DNA of 64,000 nucleotides, from positions 97,333-161,332 of the forward strand of contig VRUK01000001.1 of the NCBI GenBank assembly GCA_019456195.1, given 5' to 3'. The DNA is from Planctomycetota bacterium. GTDB lineage: Bacteria; Planctomycetota; Phycisphaerae; Sedimentisphaerales; Anaerobacaceae. A model generated the notes under the pieces. The model saw nothing but the letters and a program-made list of their open reading frames with translations. It ran no database searches and was not told the DNA's origin. How positions within the stretch are numbered: position 1 is the stretch's first letter; each line of letters starts with the position of its first letter. This document shows positions 35,598 through 43,650 of this stretch, piece after piece. Position numbers and translations under genes: made by a program.

Positions 35598-36542
35598 ATG
35601 ATTATTTCAGTATCACGCAGAACTGATATACCGGTTTTTACGGTGATTGGTTTATACAGCGGCTAAAAGAAGGTTTCACCGGCGTGGTCAATCCGTTCGG
35701 CGGCAAAAAATATATCGTATCGCTCAGACCGGAGGACGTTATTTGCTTTGTGTTCTGGTCCAAGAATTTCAGCCCCTTTATTGACAATCTCAGAATTGTT
35801 GAAGAGTCAGGCTACAGGTTCTATTTTAACTACACAATCACCGCTCTGCCCGCTCTGTTCGAAAATGACGTGGAAAAAGAAGCGGCGATTGCAGCCCTTA
35901 AGCAGCTCAGCGGAATATATTCACCGGCCCATATAAACTGGCGATTTGACCCGATTATTCTCTCCAGCGATTACGACCGCGATTTTTATGTCAGGGCCTT
36001 TGAAGAACTCGCATCTGAACTGGGCGGATATGTAGAACGTTGTTATTTCAGCTTTGTTACACAATACAGTAAAGTAATACGCAACTTCCGGGAGCTTGAA
36101 AGGACACAGAAGCTGAAAATTACAGATTGCAGCGAAGATTATTAAGGTTGAATTAGCGAATGACCTGTCGGTTATTGCAGAGCGTTATGGAATCAGTATG
36201 TTCTCCTGCTGTGGTGATTATTTAGTAAATGGCAGCATCGAAAAAGCCCATTGTATCGATGGCGGCATTATTGAGAGCTTGTTCTTTCCTGATGGCCTCC
36301 GGTACAAAGACAAACCCACAAGAAAAGAATGCGGCTGCTCGGCAAGCTCGGACATCGGAGCTTATGACACCTGCCCCCACGGCTGTGTCTATTGTTACGC
36401 TAATATGAATAAGCAAAAAGCCCGCGAATCTTTTAATAATCACGATACAGAAAGTGCCTTTTTAGGCTATGGAAAATCCCAATCGGACAGGTGGCTTGAT
36501 GAAATGAAATTTTCGAGGTCTAAGAGCAATATCTTGTTTTAA
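35598..36542 (+). pseudogene. DUF1848 protein, broken by two frameshifts
   Basis: The start MIISVSRRTDIPVF is the typical DUF1848 N-terminus. At the T-run near 35636 one T is missing (five where six are needed to read VFYGDWF), and the reading continues in another frame as IQRLKEGFTGVVNPFGG. That frame runs through VFWSKNFSPFI and INWRFDPIIL and stops at 36145. A second shift near 36120-36130 is needed to continue as AKIIKVELANDLSVIAERYGI and then MFSCCGDYL. The end carries the cysteine motif KECGCSASSDIGAYDTCPHGC with CYAN. DUF1848 proteins are radical SAM-like. Decay or sequencing error are both possible. Confidence 0.8.
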
Positions 36543-36583
36543 GTATTTTGCCCTTTGATATTCTAAATAATAATTGAGTGATT

Positions 36584-37540
36584 TTAGCGTGCAGATAGCT
36601 TTAAAACAAACTGCTCCATTGCGATGTGCGGTTTTGTTTGGCCGGACTTGATGGCGTAATCGGTCTCGGCCAATTGCTGAAGGTGGCCGCCGATTTGCTT
36701 TAAGTTTATCTGTCGAAGCTGTGCAAAGAATTTATCTTGTTGACTCCATATATTACATCTCCTTGCAATCTCGCCTGTTCGAGCACCCTTTTCGAGCATC
36801 GCTTTAGCGTTGAACATTTTGCGGAAATGGTAAGCGAATGCCCCGACTACTGAAAAGCCGGCCGATTTGTCCTGTGCGAACATGCCCCTGAGCCGTTCGA
36901 GGGATGTGGCGATATTTCCCGCGATAACGGCGTCAATCACCGTAAAGGCGTTGAATAAGCGATTATGACCGATGAGCGATTCAATATGTTTGGCCGTTAT
37001 GACCTTTTCGGCATCTGCGAACAAAGCCAGTTTATCGATTTCACTGTACAGCCGCGGCAGCTCGTCGCCGGTAAGTTCGATTAAAAGTGCGGCGGTGTCC
37101 CTGCTGATTTTTTTGTCGTGTGCCTCGGATGCATATTTTATCAGCCGCGGCGGAAGTTCGCTGCGTTTTGGCGGGATAACTTTAATCAGTTTGCCCGCTT
37201 TAGCTAATTTCTTAGCTAAAATGGTTCGGGCGTCCCATGTCCGTACGGTAAATATAAGTCGTCCGGTTGAGCAGGGATTATCAAAATACTTCTCAAGCAG
37301 GGGACGGTTTGCGGATACGAACTTGTCCGCGTCTTTAACAAGAACTACTCGCTTGTCTGTTAAGAATGGGCTCGTCCTCAATTCATCCAGTACCTCTGAG
37401 GCCAGGACCGAAGCGGCCTCGGCGTCAAAAAGCCCTGTTACTCTTTGTGACGGGTCAAGGAGCTTATCCAGAAGCTTCCGGCAATGAGCATTGACGAGTG
37501 ATTCTTCTTTGCCGGCAATTACGTAAATCAACTCATCCAT
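36584..37540 (-). CDS. holA: DNA polymerase III subunit delta
   Basis: The 318-residue protein has the HolA pattern: the opening YVIAGKEESLVNAHCRKLLDKLL, a middle with LRTSPFLTDKRVVLVKDADKF, then ELTGDELPRLYSEIDKLALF, which is the best family mark, and a helical collar domain at the end. Delta opens the sliding clamp in the clamp-loader complex. The matching delta-prime gene lies at 61290-62402. It precedes no other gene on its strand and follows gyrA by about 70 bases, so the two may be co-transcribed. Confidence 0.9.
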   Translation of the reverse strand: MDELIYVIAGKEESLVNAHCRKLLDKLLDPSQRVTGLFDAEAASVLASEVLDELRTSPFLTDKRVVLVKDADKFVSANRPLLEKYFDNPCSTGRLIFTVRTWDARTILAKKLAKAGKLIKVIPPKRSELPPRLIKYASEAHDKKISRDTAALLIELTGDELPRLYSEIDKLALFADAEKVITAKHIESLIGHNRLFNAFTVIDAVIAGNIATSLERLRGMFAQDKSAGFSVVGAFAYHFRKMFNAKAMLEKGARTGEIARRCNIWSQQDKFFAQLRQINLKQIGGHLQQLAETDYAIKSGQTKPHIAMEQFVLKLSAR

Positions 37541-37613
37541 GAAAACTCAAATATCAAAATGTGTTGACCCTGTCAGAGGCTTTCCCTTTCGGTCTTCTCA
37601 CAGGGTAGAAATA

Positions 37614-40259
37614 TTACTTTGTTTCGGGTCTATCTTCACTGTCCTTATTTTCGGCTTCAGGCGTCGGCGCATCTTTCGGCGTTGCCTGCGGTTCCTTATC
37701 ATCTCCGGAGTCATCTTTCCCATCATTTTCATCTTCGGCGATTATCTTTTCGGCCGCAACGAGCTTGTCACCGGGTTTGAGCTTGATTAGACGTACGCCC
37801 TGAGTATTTCTGCCAATCGAACGTATTTCGTCGAGTCCGGTGCGAATAATCATTCCTGTGGCCGTTATCATCATTAAATCGTCCTTGTTCTGGATGGCCT
37901 TGAGTGCAACAACTTTTCCGTTTCGGTCGGATGTTTTTATGTTTTTCAGACCAACCCCACCCCGTCTTTGCGACCGGTAATTCTCAAGGCCCGTTCGCTT
38001 GCCGTATCCGTTTTCGCAAAGTGTAAACAATGAGGCTTCTTCTTCGACAATCACCATACCGACCACAGCATCTTCACCTCGCAGCTTAACGCCTCTGACC
38101 CCTCGCGATGCCCGGCCCATTGAACGGACCTGATTCTCGTCAAATCGTATCGTCATGCCATCACAAGTTCCCAGTATAATATGGTCATCTCCCGAGGTTA
38201 ATGCAACGTCGATTAAATCATCGGTTTCGTCGAGTCTTATGGCAATCACACCGGTCTGTCTCGGATTTCCGTAAGCGGATAGTTTCGTCTTTTTTACAAT
38301 GCCGTTTTTTGTTGCCATAACGAGCTGTTGCTGCTTTGCGTCCTCCTGCTCGTCATCGTCAAAACTGCTGATGTTAATTATCGAGGCAACCTTTTGGGTG
38401 CCCAGATTCAGCAGGTTGACTATATTTCTGCCCTTACTTTGCCTGGACATGCTCGGGACATCATAGACTTTAAGCCAATAGCACTTGCCGCGATTTGTGA
38501 AGATAAGCAGATAATCATGCGTCGAGGCGACGAACAGGTGCTCTACGAAGTCACCTTCCCTTGTGGCCGAGCCTATGATTCCTCTGCCGCCTCTGCCCTG
38601 CTTGCGGTATGTATCAATCGGCAGCCGCTTAACGTATCCGCTGTGGCTGACCGTAACGATAACTTCCTCTTCGGCAATCAAGTCTTCCATATCAAGATGC
38701 TCGACCATGGCCGCGATTTTTGTTCGCCTGGCACCGCCGTATTTTTCTTTTATTTCATAGATGTCTTCTCGAATGATATCCAGTAAAATCTCCTCGCTTG
38801 CCAATATCGCCTCGAAACCCTCTATTTGCTCGGTTAGCTCAGCGTACTCTTTCGCCAGTTTTTCCATCTCCAGGCCGGTCAGTCTTTGCAACTGCATTGT
38901 CAAAATCGCATCGGTCTGAGGTCCGGTGAGGAAATGCTTGCCTTTGCTTTTTTCATCAATGAAAGCCTTTGGAAGGATTTTCTTAAGCGTAGCAACCTCA
39001 GCCAGCTGCAAAGGCTTTTTCATAAGGTTCAATTTTGCAGCAGGGGTATCGGGTGACTTTTTGATCAATTCGATAATTTCATCAATATCACTAACGGCTA
39101 AGATAAGACCTTCGAGAATGTGTGCCCTGTTCCTGCATCTTTTCAGCAGGAACCTGCTTCGTCTGCGGATAACTATCTTGCGGTGGTTAATGAAGCAATC
39201 GAGCATTTCTCGTATATTGAGGGTTTCAGGCCTGTTATCAACCAGTGCAATATTGGCGATAGCAAAAGTACACTGCAGAGAAGTGTAGCGGTACAGCTTG
39301 TTCAGTGCGATTTCGACGTCGGCGTCTCTTTTGAGGTCCACAACAATCCGCAATCCGTGACGGTCTGATTCGTCCCTGATATCGGCAACTTCCGGAATCG
39401 TATTATTGTGGACACAGTCGGCTACCTTCGAAACAATCGATGTCTTGACGACCATATAGGGTATTTCAGTTACTACTATCCTCTCTCTGCCTTTTTTGGT
39501 TGTTTCGATATCTATTTTTCCCCGGACCGTCAAATGGCCGCGACCGGTCGTGTATGCATCGATGATACCTTTTCTGCCGCAAATAATTCCACCAGTTGGA
39601 AAATCCGGGCCGGGAAGACACTTGATAATATCTTTGAATCCGCAATTTGGGTCATCAACCACTAAAAGCAGAGCGTCACAGATCTCGGTTATATTGTGAG
39701 GCGGGATATTTGTGGCCATTCCTACCGCGATTCCCGTAGAGCCGTTGACTAAAAGGTTCGGGAATTTTGAAGGCAAAACGGTTGGCTCCTCGCGGGTCTC
39801 GTCATAGTTCGGTATATAATCAACACTGTCCAGCTTAAGATCTTCGAGCATGTCCACAGCCGGCGCCGCCATTCTTGCCTCGGTATATCGCATAGCAGCC
39901 GGCGGATCCGAATCGATACTTCCGAAGTTGCCCTGCGGATTAATCAGTGGATAACGCATATTCCAATCCTGACCTAAACGGACTAATGTTCCGTATGTGG
40001 CCTGGTCGCCGTGCGGGTGATAGTTGCCGCCGGTATCACCGACGATTTTGGCGCACTTACGGTGTTTGCTTCGCGGCCCGAGGTTCAAATCGTTCATCGC
40101 AACCAGTATTCGCCTTTGTGAAGGCTTCAGGCCATCACGAACGTCCGGCAAGGCACGCGAAACTATAACACTCATCGCGTAGTTAAGGTATGAATTCTTC
40201 AACTCATCGAGGATATGCTTATCCTCGAATTGCTCCTGTGGTATTTGGACTTCCGTCAT
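37614..40259 (-). CDS. gyrA: DNA gyrase subunit A
   Basis: The 881-residue protein has the N-terminal breakage-reunion domain with the catalytic Tyr125 in AAMRYTEARM, and a C-terminal domain with six beta-propeller blades. The GyrA box appears as QGRGGRGI (about residue 535), so this is a gyrase A rather than ParC. The quinolone-determining segment reads HGDQATYGT: Gln86 and Gly90 stand where E. coli has Ser83 and Asp87. The C-terminal tail is long and acidic (DENDGKDDSGDDKE). The start ATG has only a weak ribosome site. gyrB is not in the window. Confidence 0.95.
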   Translation of the reverse strand: MTEVQIPQEQFEDKHILDELKNSYLNYAMSVIVSRALPDVRDGLKPSQRRILVAMNDLNLGPRSKHRKCAKIVGDTGGNYHPHGDQATYGTLVRLGQDWNMRYPLINPQGNFGSIDSDPPAAMRYTEARMAAPAVDMLEDLKLDSVDYIPNYDETREEPTVLPSKFPNLLVNGSTGIAVGMATNIPPHNITEICDALLLVVDDPNCGFKDIIKCLPGPDFPTGGIICGRKGIIDAYTTGRGHLTVRGKIDIETTKKGRERIVVTEIPYMVVKTSIVSKVADCVHNNTIPEVADIRDESDRHGLRIVVDLKRDADVEIALNKLYRYTSLQCTFAIANIALVDNRPETLNIREMLDCFINHRKIVIRRRSRFLLKRCRNRAHILEGLILAVSDIDEIIELIKKSPDTPAAKLNLMKKPLQLAEVATLKKILPKAFIDEKSKGKHFLTGPQTDAILTMQLQRLTGLEMEKLAKEYAELTEQIEGFEAILASEEILLDIIREDIYEIKEKYGGARRTKIAAMVEHLDMEDLIAEEEVIVTVSHSGYVKRLPIDTYRKQGRGGRGIIGSATREGDFVEHLFVASTHDYLLIFTNRGKCYWLKVYDVPSMSRQSKGRNIVNLLNLGTQKVASIINISSFDDDEQEDAKQQQLVMATKNGIVKKTKLSAYGNPRQTGVIAIRLDETDDLIDVALTSGDDHIILGTCDGMTIRFDENQVRSMGRASRGVRGVKLRGEDAVVGMVIVEEEASLFTLCENGYGKRTGLENYRSQRRGGVGLKNIKTSDRNGKVVALKAIQNKDDLMMITATGMIIRTGLDEIRSIGRNTQGVRLIKLKPGDKLVAAEKIIAEDENDGKDDSGDDKEPQATPKDAPTPEAENKDSEDRPETK

Positions 40260-40353
40260 AAGTTCTCTGCTATTTTTAATGCTAAATCTTGTTCGCAGAT
40301 AGATTACCTGCGACCGGACAAAAAGTCAAGAAATACTAATGATTATAATTGTA

Positions 40354-41466
40354 TCAGGTCAGGAATTTCAGGATGATATTTTTATAATGTTCTACCGCTT
40401 TTTCAATGTCGGTGATTTCGATATATTCATCCGGCTTATGACAAAGTTGCGGTTTGCCCGGGCCAAAAATTACTACCGGTGCATCCAATGAAGCAAAATA
40501 AGGGCCGTCCGTTGTAAAACCGACAGCCACGGTTTCATTGATTCCAACAGCAGAACAAAAATTCTTAACAAAATCACAGCCGCAATCAGTCTCCAAAGGT
40601 CGCACCTGGCGTACCACGCCGACCTCTGCTTCAAATTGGGGATTCCCGGATTTTAACCTGTTGAAGATTGTTTCCAAATCAGAGATAATATCCTGATCAT
40701 TTTGCTCCGGTAAAGTCCGAATGTCCACTCCAATATTGCATTTATCCGGTACGACGTTAAGTGTTTTACCTCCGGCAATGGTATTGACACTCATAGAACA
40801 CTTACCCAGGAGCTTATGGGGCTCGGCGGGGATTTCGTAATTGTCCAGCTCATCCAGAACCAATCTCATTGAATTTATTGCATTTACACCCAATTGTGGG
40901 GTAGAGCCGTGAGCTGCTTTGCCTTTGGTTGTAATGTTTAGCCACAACATTCCGCGATGCGCCGTAATAACCAAAAAGTCCGTAGGCTCGGGAATAACTA
41001 CACCGACAAAGTCAGCCCGCCGGTCATGGTCATTAATAAATCTTTTCGCACCGCAGCTATCGGTTTCTTCTCCTGCGACGGCTGTAAATATAATATCGCC
41101 ATGTAACTTTGTGCCCGAATCGACAACCTGCCTGATAGCGGTAGCAGCCGCGGCGGTGCCCCCTTTCATGTCCACCGAGCCTCTGCCATAAATCTTGCCG
41201 CCACTTTCAATTGCCTCGAAGGCGGGCCTTTCCCACTTCGCTTCACCGGGCCCGACAACATCAAGATGACAGGCAAATAACAGACTGCCCTTACTCCCGA
41301 CGGAATTTACCTGTGCGGTAATATTCGCCCTGGTTTGGTCCCATGTTTCTATCCGGCAATCTATCCCTGATTTCCTGAACTCATCTGAAAGTACTTCCGC
41401 TGAGGACAATTCGCCCTTTTCCGGTGTGCTTTGGGCATTAATAAGTTGTTTCAACAGTTCTTTCAT
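40354..41466 (-). CDS. M20 family deacylase/peptidase (ArgE/DapE-like)
   Basis: The 370-residue protein, started at the ATG at 41466 with MKELLKQLINAQ, has the M20 metal ligands: His and Asp in FACHLDVVG, Asp in GSVDMKGG, the Glu pair in AGEETDS, Glu in VIPEPTD, and the final His in LCHKPDEYI. The dimerisation lid domain lies at about residues 170-280 (with HGSTPQLGVNAI). Family members remove acyl groups from amino acids or cut dipeptides; ArgE and DapE are the main candidates. The open frame extends upstream to 41718, but that part overlaps a divergent gene and is not coding. Confidence 0.85.
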   Translation of the reverse strand: MKELLKQLINAQSTPEKGELSSAEVLSDEFRKSGIDCRIETWDQTRANITAQVNSVGSKGSLLFACHLDVVGPGEAKWERPAFEAIESGGKIYGRGSVDMKGGTAAAATAIRQVVDSGTKLHGDIIFTAVAGEETDSCGAKRFINDHDRRADFVGVVIPEPTDFLVITAHRGMLWLNITTKGKAAHGSTPQLGVNAINSMRLVLDELDNYEIPAEPHKLLGKCSMSVNTIAGGKTLNVVPDKCNIGVDIRTLPEQNDQDIISDLETIFNRLKSGNPQFEAEVGVVRQVRPLETDCGCDFVKNFCSAVGINETVAVGFTTDGPYFASLDAPVVIFGPGKPQLCHKPDEYIEITDIEKAVEHYKNIILKFLT

Positions 41467-41589
41467 AGCAGCGTAATTATACAATCTTACACAAGAAAAG
41501 AAAAAACAGAAATATTTTTGTTGCAGATAAATTATTAGTGAAGATAATAAGGTGCTTAATATTTTGAGCATCGTCGCAAAGGAGCGTAA

Positions 41590-42327
41590 ATGGGACCTGT
41601 ATTGAATGGGTTGGTAAAACTTCAAAGTGTTGAAAATCGTCTGCGGATTGAAAAGGCAAAACTTACAAGGTGCAGAAGAAATGTAATAATCCAGGAAAAT
41701 CAGATCAGGAGCCTTCAAAACGCCCTCGAAGCCAAAAAAGAGGAAGTTCTGTTGAGTAAGGTCCAGTTCGACCGTCTTGAATTGGAACTCAAATCCAGAG
41801 ATGAATCAATAGCCAAGTTAAGAGCGAACCTCAACACCGCAAAAACAAATAAAGAATATTCCGCTGTTCTCACTCAACTAAATACAACCAAAGCCGACAA
41901 TTCCAAGATAGAAACCCAATCTTTGGAATTGCTCAAGACTATTGAAGCCGACGAAAGCGAATGTAATGAAATACAAGGCCAGATAGACGAACAAAAGCAG
42001 CATCTTGAGCAGCGTCGCACCGAAGCCGAGACGCTGGCCGGCAAATACCAGGTCGAGATAGACAAAATCCAGGCTGAATGGGATCAGGTTGCACAGGACA
42101 TACCCGATACACCACTGGAGATATTCAAACGCGTTACAGAAACATACGATGGCCAGGCCGTTGCGTTGATTGAACAGCAGGGCGGCACAAAGGGGGCTTA
42201 TACCTGTGACGGCTGCTTTATGGGCCTCACCGCTGAGTGTGTTAATCTGCTGATGACCAAGGATGATATAATCCGCTGTCCTAATTGTACGAGGATACTT
42301 GTCCTCGGTGATTTACTGGGAAGTTGA
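41590..42327 (+). CDS. coiled-coil protein with C4-type zinc ribbon
   Basis: The 245-residue protein is a long helical hairpin (about residues 10-190) rich in Leu, Glu and Lys, followed by a zinc ribbon with two cysteine pairs (CDGC and CPNC) near the end. This is the layout of the C4 zinc-ribbon family exemplified by chlamydial CT398, which binds flagellar or type III secretion and sigma-54 partners. In other bacteria its role is unclear. The gene is divergent from the M20 gene and is followed after about 145 bases by the RNase H-PurN fusion. Confidence 0.8.
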   Translation: MGPVLNGLVKLQSVENRLRIEKAKLTRCRRNVIIQENQIRSLQNALEAKKEEVLLSKVQFDRLELELKSRDESIAKLRANLNTAKTNKEYSAVLTQLNTTKADNSKIETQSLELLKTIEADESECNEIQGQIDEQKQHLEQRRTEAETLAGKYQVEIDKIQAEWDQVAQDIPDTPLEIFKRVTETYDGQAVALIEQQGGTKGAYTCDGCFMGLTAECVNLLMTKDDIIRCPNCTRILVLGDLLGS

Positions 42328-42473
42328 AAACCCAAAACTAAAACCACAAAAGCACAACTTATCCCGCACTCCTCAGGCTTTCAGCCGCAGATCAACAGGT
42401 GCCGGAAATAAGTTTTGAATTCTTGATTATATTTTAACTGTTTTTTTAGTTTTCTTTTTAAGGAGCAGATATA

Positions 42474-43535
42474 TTGTCTGAAAAGATAGTTGCTTATATA
42501 GATGGCGGAAGCAGAGGCAATCCGGGCCCGGCCGCTGCCGGTTTCACTCTCGCGGACTCTTGCGGTACTCAACTTGTAGGCAAGGGCTTTTTCTTAGGGA
42601 AGGCTACAAATAACATAGCCGAATATACCGGTTTCTTAAAAGCTCTCGAAGCTGCAAAACAGGCCGGAGCCGAACAGCTTACGGTTTTCAGTGATAGCCA
42701 ACTGCTTGTCAGACAGATTAACGGCCAATACAAAGTAAAGAGCGAGAACATCAGGCCCCTTTTCGAGGAGGCCGTTAAATTACTCCGCGGGTTCAAAAGC
42801 TGGCAGGTCAGGCACATTCCGAGGGAAAAAAACAAAGAAGCCGACAAACTTGTAAATCAGGCCCTGGATTTCAGACGCGACGTTGAAGTAAAACGGGAAT
42901 CTGTCGTGCAAAACCAAAAGCCTGTTCGGCTCGGTGTGCTAATCAGCGGCGTCGGCACAACATTAATAAACATCCTCGAATATATCGAACAGGGCAAATT
43001 GAATGCCGAGGTCGGCATAGTTGTAAGTTCACGCTCAAAAGTGGCCGGAGTCGAGAGAGCGAGAAAAGCCAGACTTGACGTAAAAATAATCCGCAGAAAG
43101 GACCATCCCGATATAGATGAATTCAGCAAGCGTATCGAAGCCGAGCTCGTAGCGGCAAATGTTGACCTCGTCATTCAGGGCGGGTGGCTTTGCCTGTGGA
43201 AAATACCCGACCGATATGAAAATCGCGTAATGAACATACATCCGGCTTTGCTTCCGAGCTTTGGCGGGCAGGGTATGTGGGGACATCACGTCCATGAGGC
43301 GGTATTAAAATCAGGCTGCAAAATAAGCGGCTGTACCGTTCATTTTTGCACGAATGAATATGATAAAGGCTCAATAATCGTCCAGAGAAGTTGTCGGGTT
43401 GAGGATGGTGACACTCCTGATACTCTTGCAGCCAGAGTTTTTGAGCAGGAATGTATAGCATACCCGCAGGCGATAAATATGTTCGCCGCAGGTAAAATGC
43501 GAATTCAAAACGGCGTGGTTAAGCTAAAGTCATGA
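42474..43535 (+). CDS. fusion: RNase HI-like domain plus phosphoribosylglycinamide formyltransferase
   Basis: The 353-residue protein joins two enzymes. Residues 1-135 are a ribonuclease H domain with all four catalytic acids: Asp10 in YIDGGSRGNPG, Glu50 in NNIAEYTG, Asp74 in FSDSQLL and Asp124 in KEADKLVNQA. Residues 150-353 are a PurN-type GAR formyltransferase, with VLISGVGTT, the catalytic Asn254 and His256 in MNIHPALLPSF, and Asp297 in EYDKGSIIVQ. The first half removes RNA from RNA-DNA hybrids; the second makes formyl-GAR in purine synthesis with 10-formyl-THF. The start is TTG with AAGGAG at eight bases. RNase H fusions are known (with CobC in mycobacteria), but I do not know this pair from described proteins. 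Confidence 0.9.
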   Translation: MSEKIVAYIDGGSRGNPGPAAAGFTLADSCGTQLVGKGFFLGKATNNIAEYTGFLKALEAAKQAGAEQLTVFSDSQLLVRQINGQYKVKSENIRPLFEEAVKLLRGFKSWQVRHIPREKNKEADKLVNQALDFRRDVEVKRESVVQNQKPVRLGVLISGVGTTLINILEYIEQGKLNAEVGIVVSSRSKVAGVERARKARLDVKIIRRKDHPDIDEFSKRIEAELVAANVDLVIQGGWLCLWKIPDRYENRVMNIHPALLPSFGGQGMWGHHVHEAVLKSGCKISGCTVHFCTNEYDKGSIIVQRSCRVEDGDTPDTLAARVFEQECIAYPQAINMFAAGKMRIQNGVVKLKS

Positions 43536-43650
43536 CAGAGAACTAATGATCTAAAAGAAATTATTTTGGCTGTTTTAGTTTCTCAGCAATTACTTTGCGA
43601 CAGCATCAGGGTAACTAAGCACGATACAAAATCAGCGATTATCTCGCGAG

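Noticed and set aside
35399..35626. 75-codon frame and a tRNA-like GGTTCGAATCC string
   Set aside because: The T-arm stem does not pair beyond two bases, no acceptor stem or CCA is found, and the frame overlaps the DUF1848 start.
41467..41718. Longer N-terminus of the M20 gene
   Set aside because: It overlaps the divergent zinc-ribbon gene and is AT-rich; the ATG at 41466 fits the family start.
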